Shown piece after piece: positions 26,390-35,697 of a stretch of DNA of 64,000 nucleotides. Every line of letters starts with the position of its first letter. Position 1 is the stretch's first letter. The notes under the pieces were generated by a model. That model was not told where the DNA came from and made no database searches. It was given only the letters and a program-made list of their open reading frames with translations. Location of the stretch: the NCBI RefSeq assembly GCF_042466115.1, contig NZ_JAXHBQ010000001.1, forward strand, positions 186,001 through 250,000, read 5' to 3'. Position numbers and translations under genes: made by a program. Origin of the DNA: SW4 sp042466115. GTDB taxonomy: Bacteria; Pseudomonadota; Alphaproteobacteria; Rhodobacterales; Rhodobacteraceae.

Positions 26390-26624
26390 GTTTGGTTTCC
26401 GTCATTGCCAGTGTAGCGGTCAGAGCCATGCGATTTGCGGCTAAACCGTCCTCTCCAGTGAAGCAAAAGCACCGCGTCTTAACAAGCACCGCGCGCGCGG
26501 GTGCCCACCAAACGCTTGCCGCAAGACTTCAGCGTGATCCCAACCAGCGATGATCGCGCAACAAGCAAAAGAACAACCGCGCAGACGCGCTATTCTTCTA
26601 AGCAATTACAAATAAGCTGAAATT

Positions 26625-26699
26625 TGGCTCCGGCGGTAGGGATCGAACCTACGACCAATTGATTAACAGTCAACTGCTCTACCGCTGAGCTACGCCGGA
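26625..26699 (-). tRNA. tRNA-Asn (anticodon GTT)
   Basis: The minus strand folds as a complete cloverleaf: acceptor TCCGGCG/CGCCGGA, D arm with AGCTCAGCGGTAGAGC, anticodon loop CTGTTAA giving GTT, T arm GTAGG-TTCGATC-CCTAC, discriminator G and an encoded CCA (bases 26625-26627). Length is 75 with CCA. The 235 bp between this gene and the PatB gene contain nothing I recognise. Confidence 0.97.
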
Positions 26700-26767
26700 A
26701 AACCTTGGGCCGTATAGCAACCTCGTTTCAAGGCGTCCAGTGGGTTTGCACAGAAAAATGTGTGCGC

Positions 26768-27676
26768 TCAGGTGGCAAGGCTGAAAACTGCATCACTGGC
26801 AAGCGCGGGGGCCGCAGTGACCATATTTTTGCAATGCAAATCAACGAGATGGGCGATGACGTTACGTTCGGCGGCGGGACGCAGCTCCGCCGGAACCTCT
26901 GTATAGATCGCGGCCGTCAGCTGGGCGGGTGTGGCGGCCCCGTCACCCAAAAGGGACAGGATCTGCGCGGTGCGGGCCTCGCGGTGGGCGATCAGCCAGT
27001 CAAGCCGCGCAAGGGGCGCGTCAATCGGTGCGCCATGGCCGCTGTGATAGCGCGTGGCGGGAATGGTGCGCAGGCGCGCACACGAGGCCATGAAATCCCC
27101 CAGATCGCCATCGGGGGGCGACACAAGCGAACTGGCCCAGCCCATCACATGATCGCCGGTAAAGACCTGATCGCCCCAGGCCAGACAGATGTGATTGCCC
27201 ATATGACCGGGGGTATGCAGCACCTTTAGGGCACCGAATCCGCCGGTGATCCGCGCGCCGTTCGCAAGTGTCACATCGGGGGCAAAGCTGTGATCAATCC
27301 CTTCGCCGCCACCCGTGAACCCCGCAGAGGCAAGCCTTGTCATCACCGCTGACCGCCCCGCCTGCGCATCCCCGAAAGCACTGACAGGCGCGTCCAAAGC
27401 GCGCGACAGGCGGGCGGCAAGCGCGCTGTGATCAACATGGGCATGGGTGACAATGATCTGTGTCACCCGCGCCCCGCCAATCGCGGCCAGCAGCGCCGCC
27501 ATATGGCCGGGATGGTCGGGGCCGGGGTCGATGACTGCCAGATCATCTGTGCCCAGCAGATAGGTGTTGGTCCCGCGAAACGTCATCGGCGAGGGGTTGG
27601 GCGCAAGCACGCGGCGCAATCCCGTGGCCAGTTCCTGGGCCGCGCCCGTAGGCGGGTTAAAATCGCTGTCATCCAT
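26768..27676 (-). CDS. Metallo-beta-lactamase fold hydrolase, LACTB2-like
   Basis: A 302-residue MBL-fold enzyme. The metal motif THAHVDHSA (77-85), a later histidine in HTPGHMGNH, the aspartate in FTGDHVMGW and a histidine in YHSGHGAP form the two-metal site. The last 70 residues (HREARTAQILSLLGDGAATPAQLTAAIYTEVP) are the winged-helix tail of the LACTB2/glyoxalase II-like group, which includes single-strand RNases and thioesterases. The start at 27676 (MDDSDFNP) is chosen because further upstream the frame only mirrors the divergent kinase. The two genes have 45 bp between starts. Confidence 0.87.
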   Translation of the reverse strand: MDDSDFNPPTGAAQELATGLRRVLAPNPSPMTFRGTNTYLLGTDDLAVIDPGPDHPGHMAALLAAIGGARVTQIIVTHAHVDHSALAARLSRALDAPVSAFGDAQAGRSAVMTRLASAGFTGGGEGIDHSFAPDVTLANGARITGGFGALKVLHTPGHMGNHICLAWGDQVFTGDHVMGWASSLVSPPDGDLGDFMASCARLRTIPATRYHSGHGAPIDAPLARLDWLIAHREARTAQILSLLGDGAATPAQLTAAIYTEVPAELRPAAERNVIAHLVDLHCKNMVTAAPALASDAVFSLAT

Positions 27677-27721
27677 CGCTTCGTGCTTTCCCCGCCCTGA
27701 TGCGCCCGCTACGTTTAGCCC

Positions 27722-29050
27722 ATGTTCTTTGCAATGCTCAAACACTACATGCCGCGCTCGCTTTACGGGCGGGCGGCGTTGATCCTGCTCTTGCCGGTGA
27801 TTTCGCTGCAATTGGTGGTGTCGGTCGTCTTTATCCAGCGCCATTTCGAGGGCGTGACCGAACAGATGACCCAATCGGTGCAGCTTGATCTGGCTTTTCT
27901 GGCGCAAACCGTTGAAAACGCGCCGGATTTGGCGCTGGCGCAGGCGGAGGGCCAGGCGTTGGCCACACCGCTCCGGTTGGAAATGACCCTTCCCGCAGGC
28001 GATATGCCCGCCACCGATACGCGCCGCTTTTACGACTTTTCGGGGATTGTCGTGATGCGCACCCTGCGTGAATCCTTGCCTGACCTTCGGATCGTGACCC
28101 TGCCCAATGACCGCGACATATCGCTGTGGTTTGAAACGCGTCACGGGGCGATGCTGGTGGAATTTGCCCGCGCGCGGGTTTCGGCGTCCAACCCGCACCA
28201 ACTGCTGGTGCTTATGGTGGTTCTGGGCGTGTTGTTGACGCTGGTTTCTTTTGTTTACCTGCGCAACCAGTTGCGTCCGATCAAACGGCTGGCGACCGCC
28301 TCGGCGGAATACGGCAAGGGGCGCGTTGTGCCTTACAGCCCCTCTGGTGCCACCGAGGTGCGTGCCGCAGGGGCGGCGTTTCTGGATATGCGCAACCGGA
28401 TCGAGCGCCAGACCGCGGCGCGCACGATGATGTTGTCAGGTGTCAGCCACGATTTACGCACGCCGCTCACGCGGTTGCGTCTGGGGCTGACCCTGCTTGA
28501 TGATCCCGACGAGGCGGCGCCCCTGATCCGCGATGTGGACGATATGCAGCGCCTGCTTGACGGGTTCCTTGAATTTGCGCGCGGGGATGCCGGTGATGCG
28601 CCCGATATGGTCGATCCCGCCGCCCTGCTGCGCCAGGTGATCGCCGATGCGCAGCGGATGGGGCAGGCGGCCCGGTTGGGCACGCAGGACGGTGTAACAC
28701 CGCCCCAGTTGGTGTCCCTGCGGCCGATGGCGATCCGGCGCGCGTTGGAAAACCTGATCGGCAACTCCCTGCGCTATGGCACGCGCTGCGAGGTGTCGCT
28801 GACCCTCACGGACCGCGCGATCCGCTTTTCGGTCGAGGATGACGGCCCCGGAATAGCCGTTGAAAACCGCGAGGAGGCCTTGCGCCCCTTTGCCCGACTT
28901 GATCCGGCCCGCAATCAGGATCAGGGCACGGGTGTCGGTCTTGGCCTTGCGATTGTGGCTGATATCGCGCGCAGTCACGGCGGGAGCCTGCGCCTGGAGG
29001 ACAGCGCGCGACTGGGCGGTCTGCGCGTCGATCTGGTGCTGGCCCGCTAA
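27722..29050 (+). CDS. Sensor histidine kinase, EnvZ-like
   Basis: A 442-residue inner-membrane kinase: helix 1 at about 19-38, a periplasmic domain 39-158, helix 2 at 159-180, a HAMP linker, and the phosphoacceptor H243 in LSGVSHDLRTPLTRL. The ATPase domain has the N box ENLIGNSLRYG, DDGPGIA, and GVGLGLAIVADIARSHGG. The H-box and architecture are those of EnvZ, but no response regulator gene is adjacent. Its stop overlaps the stop of the convergent RTX gene by 4 bases. Confidence 0.9.
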   Translation: MFFAMLKHYMPRSLYGRAALILLLPVISLQLVVSVVFIQRHFEGVTEQMTQSVQLDLAFLAQTVENAPDLALAQAEGQALATPLRLEMTLPAGDMPATDTRRFYDFSGIVVMRTLRESLPDLRIVTLPNDRDISLWFETRHGAMLVEFARARVSASNPHQLLVLMVVLGVLLTLVSFVYLRNQLRPIKRLATASAEYGKGRVVPYSPSGATEVRAAGAAFLDMRNRIERQTAARTMMLSGVSHDLRTPLTRLRLGLTLLDDPDEAAPLIRDVDDMQRLLDGFLEFARGDAGDAPDMVDPAALLRQVIADAQRMGQAARLGTQDGVTPPQLVSLRPMAIRRALENLIGNSLRYGTRCEVSLTLTDRAIRFSVEDDGPGIAVENREEALRPFARLDPARNQDQGTGVGLGLAIVADIARSHGGSLRLEDSARLGGLRVDLVLAR

Positions 29051-31172
29051 AGGATGAAATCAGCGGCCGTCAGGGTGCTGGCATCCACACCCGTCAGGGT
29101 GATTTCGCTGAAAGGGCCGGCCATCATGTCAAAGCTTGCGATGACCCGCAGTTGCGTATCGGCCCCGTCCTGCCAGATCAACAATTGCCCGATGCTTGGG
29201 GCAGGGCCGCCGCACATGGACCCACCATGCGATATTCCAGCTGCGACGAACGGGTCGTAAAAGCGCAGGAATGTCGCGGTGATTGCCGACAGATCAATCT
29301 GATCGCCGGTTGCGAAATCGCTGATCGTGTCGCTCCCCGTTGTCGGCGCAAAGATGAACACATCGGCGCCCATGCCACCTGACAGGGTGTCATCGGCGGC
29401 GCCGCCTGTGATCGTGTCGCTGCCCGCACCCCCCGACAGGGTCACGCCTGCGCTATCTGCACTGGCATCCAACGTGTCGTCATAGGCGGTGCCGGTGATG
29501 TTTGCCAGATTCACAAACTGTGACGGGGTTGTCGGATCAAAATCCCCGCCCCAGAGCGCACCGCTGCCATCCCCGTCAAAGATCGCCGTCAAGGCACTGC
29601 CTGCACCGGTCAGGTCCAGCGTTGCCGCACCGCCCGATGCACCATCGTTGAGCGCGGTGAGGGTCAGGGCAGTCTGCCCCGTTGTGACCCCAAGGAGATA
29701 ACTGAAATCAACGGCTTGGCCGGTGACATTCATGTCGATATCAAGACCCGCCAGCCCCGTTGTGGCGCTAGCCAGCGTCAGCACAGTGCCTTGGCTGATC
29801 GCGGCGCTGGTCAGGGTCACGGAGATATCGTTCAGGTCCAGCGTGCCACTGCTGGTGATCGTATCCGTTTGCGTTCCATCACTGTGCAGGGTCAGGGCGG
29901 TGCCCGCGTCAAGTGTCAGATCGCCCGTGGTGACAACAGCGCCGCCTGCGCCGTCACCGACCACCAGATTGGCGGTGTCCAGACTGATCCCGCTGCCCAG
30001 ATCGGCACCGTCAAGCAAGGTCAGCATACCGCCAACCTCAAGCGTATGTGCGCCACTTAAGGTGCCTGTGACGGTCATGTCGCCCGTGATTTCGGCGCTG
30101 TCAGTCAGGGTAAAACTGCCGCCCGTCTGGGTCACATTGCCGTCAAACAGCGCACCACCGAACATGATCAGCGTGGTGCCGGAACTGGTGTAGTCGCCGG
30201 TCACGCTTGCGCCCAGTGCAAGGCGCAGCATGGCAGCGTTATCAATCGCGCCGACAATCGCGCCGTAGTTGGTCAGCGTGCCGCCTGTCAGGGTCAGATC
30301 GCCAGTGATCACGGCCCCGCCATAGTTGGTGAGGTTCGCGCCAAAGGTCTGTGTCAGATCGGCCGTTATCGCGCCAAAATTGGTGACATAGCCGTTTTCA
30401 CCGTTTGCCAGTGTGACGGCATCCAGCGTGGTGCCGGTGTTGATCGTCAGTTGCGCCAGCGCGCCCAAACTGTCGCCCAGATTGGTAAAGGTGCCGACGC
30501 CATCCAGATCGCCGTTCAGCGTGAAACTGGCGGTGCTTGCCGTGTCACTGGCGTCATTGGCGATATCATCCGCGCCAAGGGTCAGTCCGGCGCTGGTGAT
30601 TGTGGTGGTGCCCGTCGCATCAATCGCCGCAGCCGTGCCGGATATGTTCGCCACACCGCTGTTGGTAAATGTGTCGATCAAAGTGCCGGAACTTGTGAAA
30701 TTGCCAGCCGATGTGACGGCGCCGTGCCATGTTCCGGTTACAACCAGCCCGGCTGACGATGCAAGCGTCACAGGGATAACCGCGCCGATATCGGTGCCCG
30801 CAACAGTCAGCGATCCCGATCCGGTCAGCGTCAGCAGGCTGGTGCTGGTAAAGGGCACGGCAATTGTCGCGCTATGTCCGAAGTTGGCGATATGGATGGT
30901 CAGCCCCAGCCCGTATCCATCAAGGCGCCGGTCGTGCTGGAAAAGGTATAGCCGCTGGCCGTCAGGCTGATATCTGCGGGCGCGACCGTGGCCAACAGAT
31001 CGACCGTGCCGCCGATCCCGCCGAAACTGACGCTGTCCCCATTGCTGAATGTGGTGTTGGTCACGCCGCCATTGGCTGTGAAAAACGACAACCCAAAGGA
31101 CCACGCGCCCGCGCCCCCTGTGACAGCACTGTCACCGGTTACCGTGTCCCATTGCAGGATCGCCATGTTCAT
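29047..31172 (-). pseudogene. RTX-type secreted repeat protein, broken by one frameshift
   Basis: As read, residues 1-89 (start MNMAILQWDTVTGDSAVTG, base 31172) end at a stop at 30900-30902, while the remainder is open in another frame to 29047. Adding one base around 30904-30912 (a G-rich run on the minus strand) gives LMDTGLGLTIHIANF and a continuous 708-residue protein. It has an N-terminal beta-rich segment, many imperfect T/S/G/D-rich beta repeats (adhesin-like), RTX nonapeptides (GGAGSDTITGGAADDTLSGGMGADVF) and a terminal TLTAADFIL, typical of type I secretion. No signal peptide and no type I secretion genes nearby. Either a real inactivation or a sequence error. Confidence 0.8.
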
Positions 31173-31184
31173 CCCGTTGTTGCG

Positions 31185-31226
31185 TTAAGGAACGGTTAAC
31201 CGCGAGTGGGTTAATTTTTGGTTAAC
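31185..31226. promoter_or_regulatory. Two perfect CtrA binding sites
   Basis: TTAA-N7-TTAAC occurs twice: 31185-31200 and 31211-31226, the exact consensus of the cell-cycle/motility regulator CtrA, 26 bp apart. They lie 13 and 39 bp upstream of the RTX gene start and about 100 bp before nnrS. The spacing to the RTX gene suits control of that promoter. Confidence 0.75.
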
Positions 31227-31277
31227 GCGCGGGTGGCGCAAGCGCGGCTGGTGCGTTTGAATTGGTATTTACAATGC

Positions 31278-31289
31278 GCATTAAAATGC
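31278..31289. promoter_or_regulatory. Possible NsrR-like palindrome before nnrS
   Basis: GCATT-AA-AATGC, a perfect 5-bp inverted repeat in an AT-rich patch, lies 40 bp upstream of the nnrS start. Half-sites with GCATT resemble known NsrR boxes, and nnrS genes are usually under nitric-oxide-responsive control. The match is short, so this is only a candidate. Confidence 0.35.
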
Positions 31290-31328
31290 CTATCGCCAAG
31301 ACGCGTTTCAGCATCCAGAGGCAGGATC

Positions 31329-32564
31329 ATGGCAACCACAGCCGAACAAATGCGCGCCTGGCGCGGGCCGGCGATTTTCAGCTTCGGGTTCCGCCCGTTC
31401 TTTCTGGGGGCGGTGGTTTGGGCGGTGCTGGCCATGGGGCTTTGGATTGCCGTGCTGGCGGGCCAATTCAGCCTGCCCACGTCCTTTGATCCGGTGTCAT
31501 GGCACGCCCATGCCTTTTTGTTTGGCTACTTGCCCGCGGTCGTTGCGGGGTTCTTGCTGACGGCGGTGCCAAACTGGACGGGGCGGTTGCCCATCGTTGG
31601 CTGGCCCCTGGCGGCGCTGTTTGCACTTTGGGTTGCAGGGCGGGTGGCGGTCACGCTATCGGCCCTGATGCCGCCGATTGTCGTGGCGCTGGTTGATCTG
31701 GCAATGCCTGTGGCATTGGCGGCAATGATCGCGCGCGAGATTGTGGCAGGCAAGAACTGGCGCAACCTGATCGTGCTGGCGATGCTGGTCGCGCTGATCC
31801 TTGGCAACTTGGTGTTTCATATTGAGGCAGCGCGCGGAGATTTCGCCGCCCAAGGCTACGGGCTGCGCATCGGCCTTGGGGCAGGGCTGATGATGATTGC
31901 GGTGATCGGCGGGCGGGTCGTGCCATCATTCACGCGCAATTGTCTGGTGAAACGGCAATCGGGTGTGCTGCCCGTGCCACCGATGCAACGGTTCGACAAG
32001 CTGGCCCTGCGGGCGCTGCTGGCGGCTTTGCTGGTCTGGCTGGCGCAGCCAGTGTCGGTGTTTGCGGCGGTGTTTCTTGCCCTTGCCGGGTCACTGCACC
32101 TGATGCGCCTGTCGCGCTGGGCGGGGCTGCACACGCTGCGCGACCCTCTCGTGCTGGTCTTGCATCTGGCCTATGGTTTTGTGCCGCTGGGCGCACTTGC
32201 CCTTGCAGCCAAGATTGCCCTGCCTGCCGCCGCCGGGTTTGGCGCCGTGCAGCACCTGTGGATGGCGGGCGCGATCGGCCTGATGACGATTGCGGTGATG
32301 ACCCGCGCCAGTCTGGGGCATACGGGACAGGCGCTGCGGGCCGGGCCGGGCACTGTCGCGATCTATCTGGCGCTGTTTCTGGCCGTTGCCCTGCGTGTGC
32401 TGGCAAGCCTGACACCCGCCTTTGCAATGACGGCCTATGCCCTTGCGGGACTGTTCTGGATCGTCGGTTTTGGCGGCTTTGCACTGGTTTACGGCCCACT
32501 TTTGTTGCGTGCCCGCCCTGCCAAATCGCTTGTGGGGGAAAATGGTAGGCCCGGCAGGACTTGA
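31329..32564 (+). CDS. nnrS: NnrS family haem- and copper-containing membrane protein
   Basis: A 411-residue polytopic protein, about 12 membrane helices. The family opening FSFGFRPFFLGAVVWAVLAM, and histidines in DPVSWHAHAFLFGYLPAVVAGFLLTAVPNWTG and AVMTRASLGHTG, are typical. NnrS proteins help bacteria withstand nitric oxide. The ATG at 31329 has AGGA five bases upstream. Its last seven codons lie inside the tRNA-Ile gene on the other strand. No denitrification genes are in the window. Confidence 0.9.
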   Translation: MATTAEQMRAWRGPAIFSFGFRPFFLGAVVWAVLAMGLWIAVLAGQFSLPTSFDPVSWHAHAFLFGYLPAVVAGFLLTAVPNWTGRLPIVGWPLAALFALWVAGRVAVTLSALMPPIVVALVDLAMPVALAAMIAREIVAGKNWRNLIVLAMLVALILGNLVFHIEAARGDFAAQGYGLRIGLGAGLMMIAVIGGRVVPSFTRNCLVKRQSGVLPVPPMQRFDKLALRALLAALLVWLAQPVSVFAAVFLALAGSLHLMRLSRWAGLHTLRDPLVLVLHLAYGFVPLGALALAAKIALPAAAGFGAVQHLWMAGAIGLMTIAVMTRASLGHTGQALRAGPGTVAIYLALFLAVALRVLASLTPAFAMTAYALAGLFWIVGFGGFALVYGPLLLRARPAKSLVGENGRPGRT

Positions 32565-32619
32565 ACCCGCAACCAAAGCGTTATGAGCGCTCTGCTCTAA
32601 CCAGTTGAGCTACAGGCCC
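32543..32619 (-). tRNA. tRNA-Ile (anticodon CAT, to be lysidine-modified)
   Basis: The minus strand folds as a cloverleaf: acceptor GGGCCTG / CGGGCCT, D arm AGCTCAACTGGTTAGAGC, anticodon loop CTCATAA (CAT), T arm GCGGG-TTCAAGT-CCTGC, discriminator A and encoded CCA at 32543-32545. The GCGCTCATAACGC anticodon arm and TTGGTTGC variable region follow tRNA-Ile2, not initiator or elongator Met, so TilS would convert C34 to lysidine for AUA reading. It overlaps the 3' end of nnrS by 22 bp. Confidence 0.9.
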
Positions 32620-32737
32620 CCGCGCGATGTCGTATCATGGCGGGCGGGGTGGTCAAGCGTGCGGGACAAATTTCTAGCGTGCTGAGCCTTGGTCTGTTAA
32701 CGATTCTCGTATTGGAAAACTGATAGGGGAAAACATT

Positions 32738-32974
32738 ATGAAGTTCTTTCTTGCTGGATTGGCCATTGTGACGGCTTCGTCTGCGACGGCTGGTATTGCG
32801 ACAGCCTACACAACGGTCACGCCATCGGGTTCCGGTGATGCTGCGGGTGCGCTGGTTGTGATTGTCGTGCTTGGGGCGTTGATGTTGATAAACGGGCGCG
32901 GCACGACAACACGCAACACCGCCCCCCGCGAAAGCACCGATCAAACCGACGATGATGTGATCATGAAGTTCTGA
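32738..32974 (+). CDS. Small exported single-pass membrane protein
   Basis: A 78-residue protein with a signal peptide (residues 1-18, ending SSATA), a transmembrane segment (about 36-52, AAGALVVIVVLGALMLING) and a polar acidic tail. Small proteins of this design are common in Rhodobacterales and have no known role. AGGGG lies nine bases upstream of the ATG. It is convergent with the sterol desaturase gene; the stops are adjacent. Confidence 0.7.
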   Translation: MKFFLAGLAIVTASSATAGIATAYTTVTPSGSGDAAGALVVIVVLGALMLINGRGTTTRNTAPRESTDQTDDDVIMKF

Positions 32975-33889
32975 TCATACGCCGGACTTGGGAAACACCA
33001 TCCGGCGCAGCGGATCAATCAGCATAGGCCCCAAACGCTGTGTCATAAGCGGCGCATCGACGGGGCCTTCCAGCCCGAATTTGATCTGTTCATCCTTGCG
33101 GATCAGATAAAGGGTGCCGAACATCCAGTCCCACAGGGCAAGGGATTGGCCGTAATTCTTGTTGAAGTGCTGCGGGTTGATCGAATGATGCACCTGATGC
33201 TGCGCGGGTGAAATCACGATCCGTTCAAGCAGCGGACCAAAGCTGATCCAGATGTGCGAATGATGAAAGTTTGTAAGCACAAGATTCACGGCGACGATAA
33301 AGGCATTCGCCCCGGCAATCTGCGCAAAGCTGAGATCAGCACCAAACCCGCCGATCAACAGCCCGAAAATCACACCGAAAATCACCGCATTGACGGATGT
33401 GGTCACAAGGCTACCGATCGGATGGATGCGGTAGGCCGTGAGCGGTGTCAGAACGGCCGCGCTATGGTGCACCGCATGCAGGGGCCACAGTGTCTTGATC
33501 GTATGAAAACCGCGATGGATCCAATAAAGTGAAAAGTCGGCAACAAGGAACATCAACAGCGCCATTGCAACCGGTGAAACCTGCGACTGGTCGAATATCG
33601 GCCCCGGTCCATATTGCGCGACCCAAGCGGCGACAACCGGCGTTGCGGCAAAGCGCGCGCCGAACCGGAAAAACACCATCACTTGACCAAGGGCGAGTAA
33701 CCACAAGTCAGTGCGTGTCGAATCGTGCGTCCAGATCGCCTTGGGAAACAGGAAAGCCCAAAAACTTCCGCCGATATGGCGATATTTGAACCAGAGCCAG
33801 CCAATCAACACAAAGGTCGCGATATAGACAGGCGACAAAAGCTCGCCCAGCCCCAAAAAACCTGAAAGATATTCGCGAATGCGCTCCAT
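32975..33889 (-). CDS. Sterol desaturase / fatty acid hydroxylase family protein
   Basis: A 304-residue integral membrane di-iron enzyme. The histidine clusters HRGFH (125-129), HAVHH (138-142), NFHHSH and HQVHHS are the iron ligands of the family. Four to five membrane helices surround them. Bacterial members hydroxylate or desaturate lipids such as ornithine lipids, carotenoids or hopanoids; the substrate here is unknown. Divergent from purM, with about 100 bp between the starts. Confidence 0.88.
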   Translation of the reverse strand: MERIREYLSGFLGLGELLSPVYIATFVLIGWLWFKYRHIGGSFWAFLFPKAIWTHDSTRTDLWLLALGQVMVFFRFGARFAATPVVAAWVAQYGPGPIFDQSQVSPVAMALLMFLVADFSLYWIHRGFHTIKTLWPLHAVHHSAAVLTPLTAYRIHPIGSLVTTSVNAVIFGVIFGLLIGGFGADLSFAQIAGANAFIVAVNLVLTNFHHSHIWISFGPLLERIVISPAQHQVHHSINPQHFNKNYGQSLALWDWMFGTLYLIRKDEQIKFGLEGPVDAPLMTQRLGPMLIDPLRRMVFPKSGV

Positions 33890-33990
33890 TGGGTCAAGAT
33901 TTCAGCCAACTGTGCATTGGTCAAGCGCGCCTGTTGCCCGTAGCCGCCAAAAGCGCTATCGCCAGCGCAAAGGTTTCAAGGGGATGTGAC

Positions 33991-35044
33991 ATGGCTGCAG
34001 ATCACGGCAAGAACGGGCTGACCTATGCGGATGCGGGCGTGGATATCGACGCTGGTAATGCGCTGGTGGATCGCATCAAGCCGGCCGCCAAACGCACGCA
34101 GCGCAGCGGCACGATGGCGGGGCTTGGCGGTTTTGGCGCGCTGTTTGACCTCAAGGGGGCAGGGTTTGTTGATCCGATCCTTGTGGCGGCCACAGATGGC
34201 GTTGGCACCAAGCTGCGCATCGCCATTGATACCGGCAACGTCGATGGCGTGGGGATTGATCTGGTCGCCATGTGCGTCAACGATTTGGTGTGTCAGGGCG
34301 CCGAGCCCCTGTTTTTCCTTGATTATTTCGCAACCGGCAAGCTGGAACTGGATCAGGCCGCGCGCATCATCGAAGGCATCGCGACCGGCTGCGAGCGTTC
34401 GGGCTGCGCGCTGATCGGTGGCGAAACCGCAGAAATGCCGGGCATGTATCCGGCGGGTGATTTCGATCTGGCGGGGTTCAGCGTGGGCGCGATGGAGCGC
34501 GGCCATGACCTGCCGCGCGATGTGGCGTCGGGCGATGTGCTGCTGGGGCTGGCCAGTGATGGCGTGCATTCCAACGGGTATTCGCTGGTGCGCCGCGTTG
34601 TCGAACGCTCGGGCCTTGCTTGGGGCGATGCCAGCCCGTGGAGCGATGAGAACTCTGGGCGCGGCCCTACTGACGCCCACGCGGCTATATGTAAAGCAGG
34701 CGCTGGCGGCGGTGCGGGCCGGTGGCGTGCACGCTTTGGCGCATATCACCGGTGGCGGGTTGACGGAAAACCTGCCGCGCGTCTTGCCCGATGGCATGGG
34801 CGCCACGATTGATCTGGACAGCTGGACGCTGCCGCCTGTTTTCGCGTGGCTGGCCGATCAGGGTGGAATGGATGCGGGCGAGATGCTCAAGACCTTCAAC
34901 AGTGGCGTGGGCATGGTGCTGGTCGTCGCCCCTGATCGGGCGGATGCGCTGGCCGCTTTGCTGGCTGCTGCGGGGGAAACCGTTTACCGCATGGGCCAAG
35001 TGAGCGATACCGCAGGGGTCGCCTACACGGGCACGCTGCTGTGA
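33991..35044 (+). pseudogene. purM: Phosphoribosylaminoimidazole synthetase, frameshifted
   Basis: PurM closes the ring to AIR in purine synthesis. Codons 1-219 are canonical (KRTGTM-like opening, LVAATDGVGTKLRIAID, GGETAEMPGMY, GLASDGVHSNGYSLVR). Near base 34648 the frame shifts: GATGAGAACTCTGGG reads DENSG, but one base fewer gives DETLGAALLTPTRLYVKQ and an intact second half (HITGGGLTENLPRVLP, FNSGVGMVLVV) ending at 35044. Removing one base makes 1,053 nt, exactly 350 codons. PurM is needed for purine prototrophy, so a sequence error is more likely than a real loss. purN overlaps its stop by 4 bases, supporting the repaired frame. Confidence 0.9.
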
Positions 35045-35634
35045 CAAAGCGGGTCGCCATCCTGATTTCCGGTGGCGGGTCGAATATGGTCGCGTTGGCG
35101 CAGTCGATGGTAGGCGATCACCCTGCGCGCCCTGTCCTGGTGCTGTCCAATGATCCTGACGCGGGCGGCCTGGCCAAGGCGGCCGATCTGGGGATCACAA
35201 CAGCCGTCGTTGATCATCGCAGTTTTCACAATGATCGCAGTGCGTTCGAGGCGGAACTTAATGCATCACTTGAAGTTTCACAGCCGGATATCATTTGCCT
35301 TGCGGGGTTCATGCGTATCCTGACCGCGGATTTCACGGCGCGCTGGGACGGGCGGATGCTGAATATCCATCCCTCGCTTTTACCCAAATACAAAGGGCTG
35401 CACACACATGCGCGCGCGCTGGATGCAGGCGACAGCGAACATGGCTGCACCGTGCATCAGGTCACTGCGGCGCTGGACGGTGGGCCAATTCTAGGGCAGG
35501 CCCGCATCGCGGTGCACGCGGATGATACGGCCGACACATTGGCCGCGCGGCTGCTGCCGATGGAACACGCGCTTTACCCTGCGGTGCTGCGCAGGTTCGC
35601 GCGTGGTGACATGACCCCTGTGATGCTGCCTTAG
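35041..35634 (+). CDS. purN: Phosphoribosylglycinamide formyltransferase
   Basis: A 197-residue GAR transformylase using 10-formyl-tetrahydrofolate. GTG start overlaps the purM stop (GTGA). The phosphate-binding ISGGGSNM is at 8-16; the catalytic core NIHPSLLPKYKGLHTHARALDAGDSEHGCTVHQV holds the Asn, His and Asp of the active site. Normal length and the classic purM-purN order. Confidence 0.96.
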   Translation: MTKRVAILISGGGSNMVALAQSMVGDHPARPVLVLSNDPDAGGLAKAADLGITTAVVDHRSFHNDRSAFEAELNASLEVSQPDIICLAGFMRILTADFTARWDGRMLNIHPSLLPKYKGLHTHARALDAGDSEHGCTVHQVTAALDGGPILGQARIAVHADDTADTLAARLLPMEHALYPAVLRRFARGDMTPVMLP

Positions 35635-35697
35635 CGGCCTTTCCTTTGGCGGGGGCTTGGCCTATCACTGGGAAAACGCGCAGCGGAACAGGCCCTT

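Noticed and set aside
27677..28201. N-terminal extension of the MBL hydrolase
   Set aside because: It only mirrors the divergent kinase gene; the family start is at 27676.
29400..30850. Repeats in the RTX gene as a CRISPR-like array
   Set aside because: The repeats are imperfect, of uneven length and encode Thr/Gly/Asp-rich beta repeats in a single frame.
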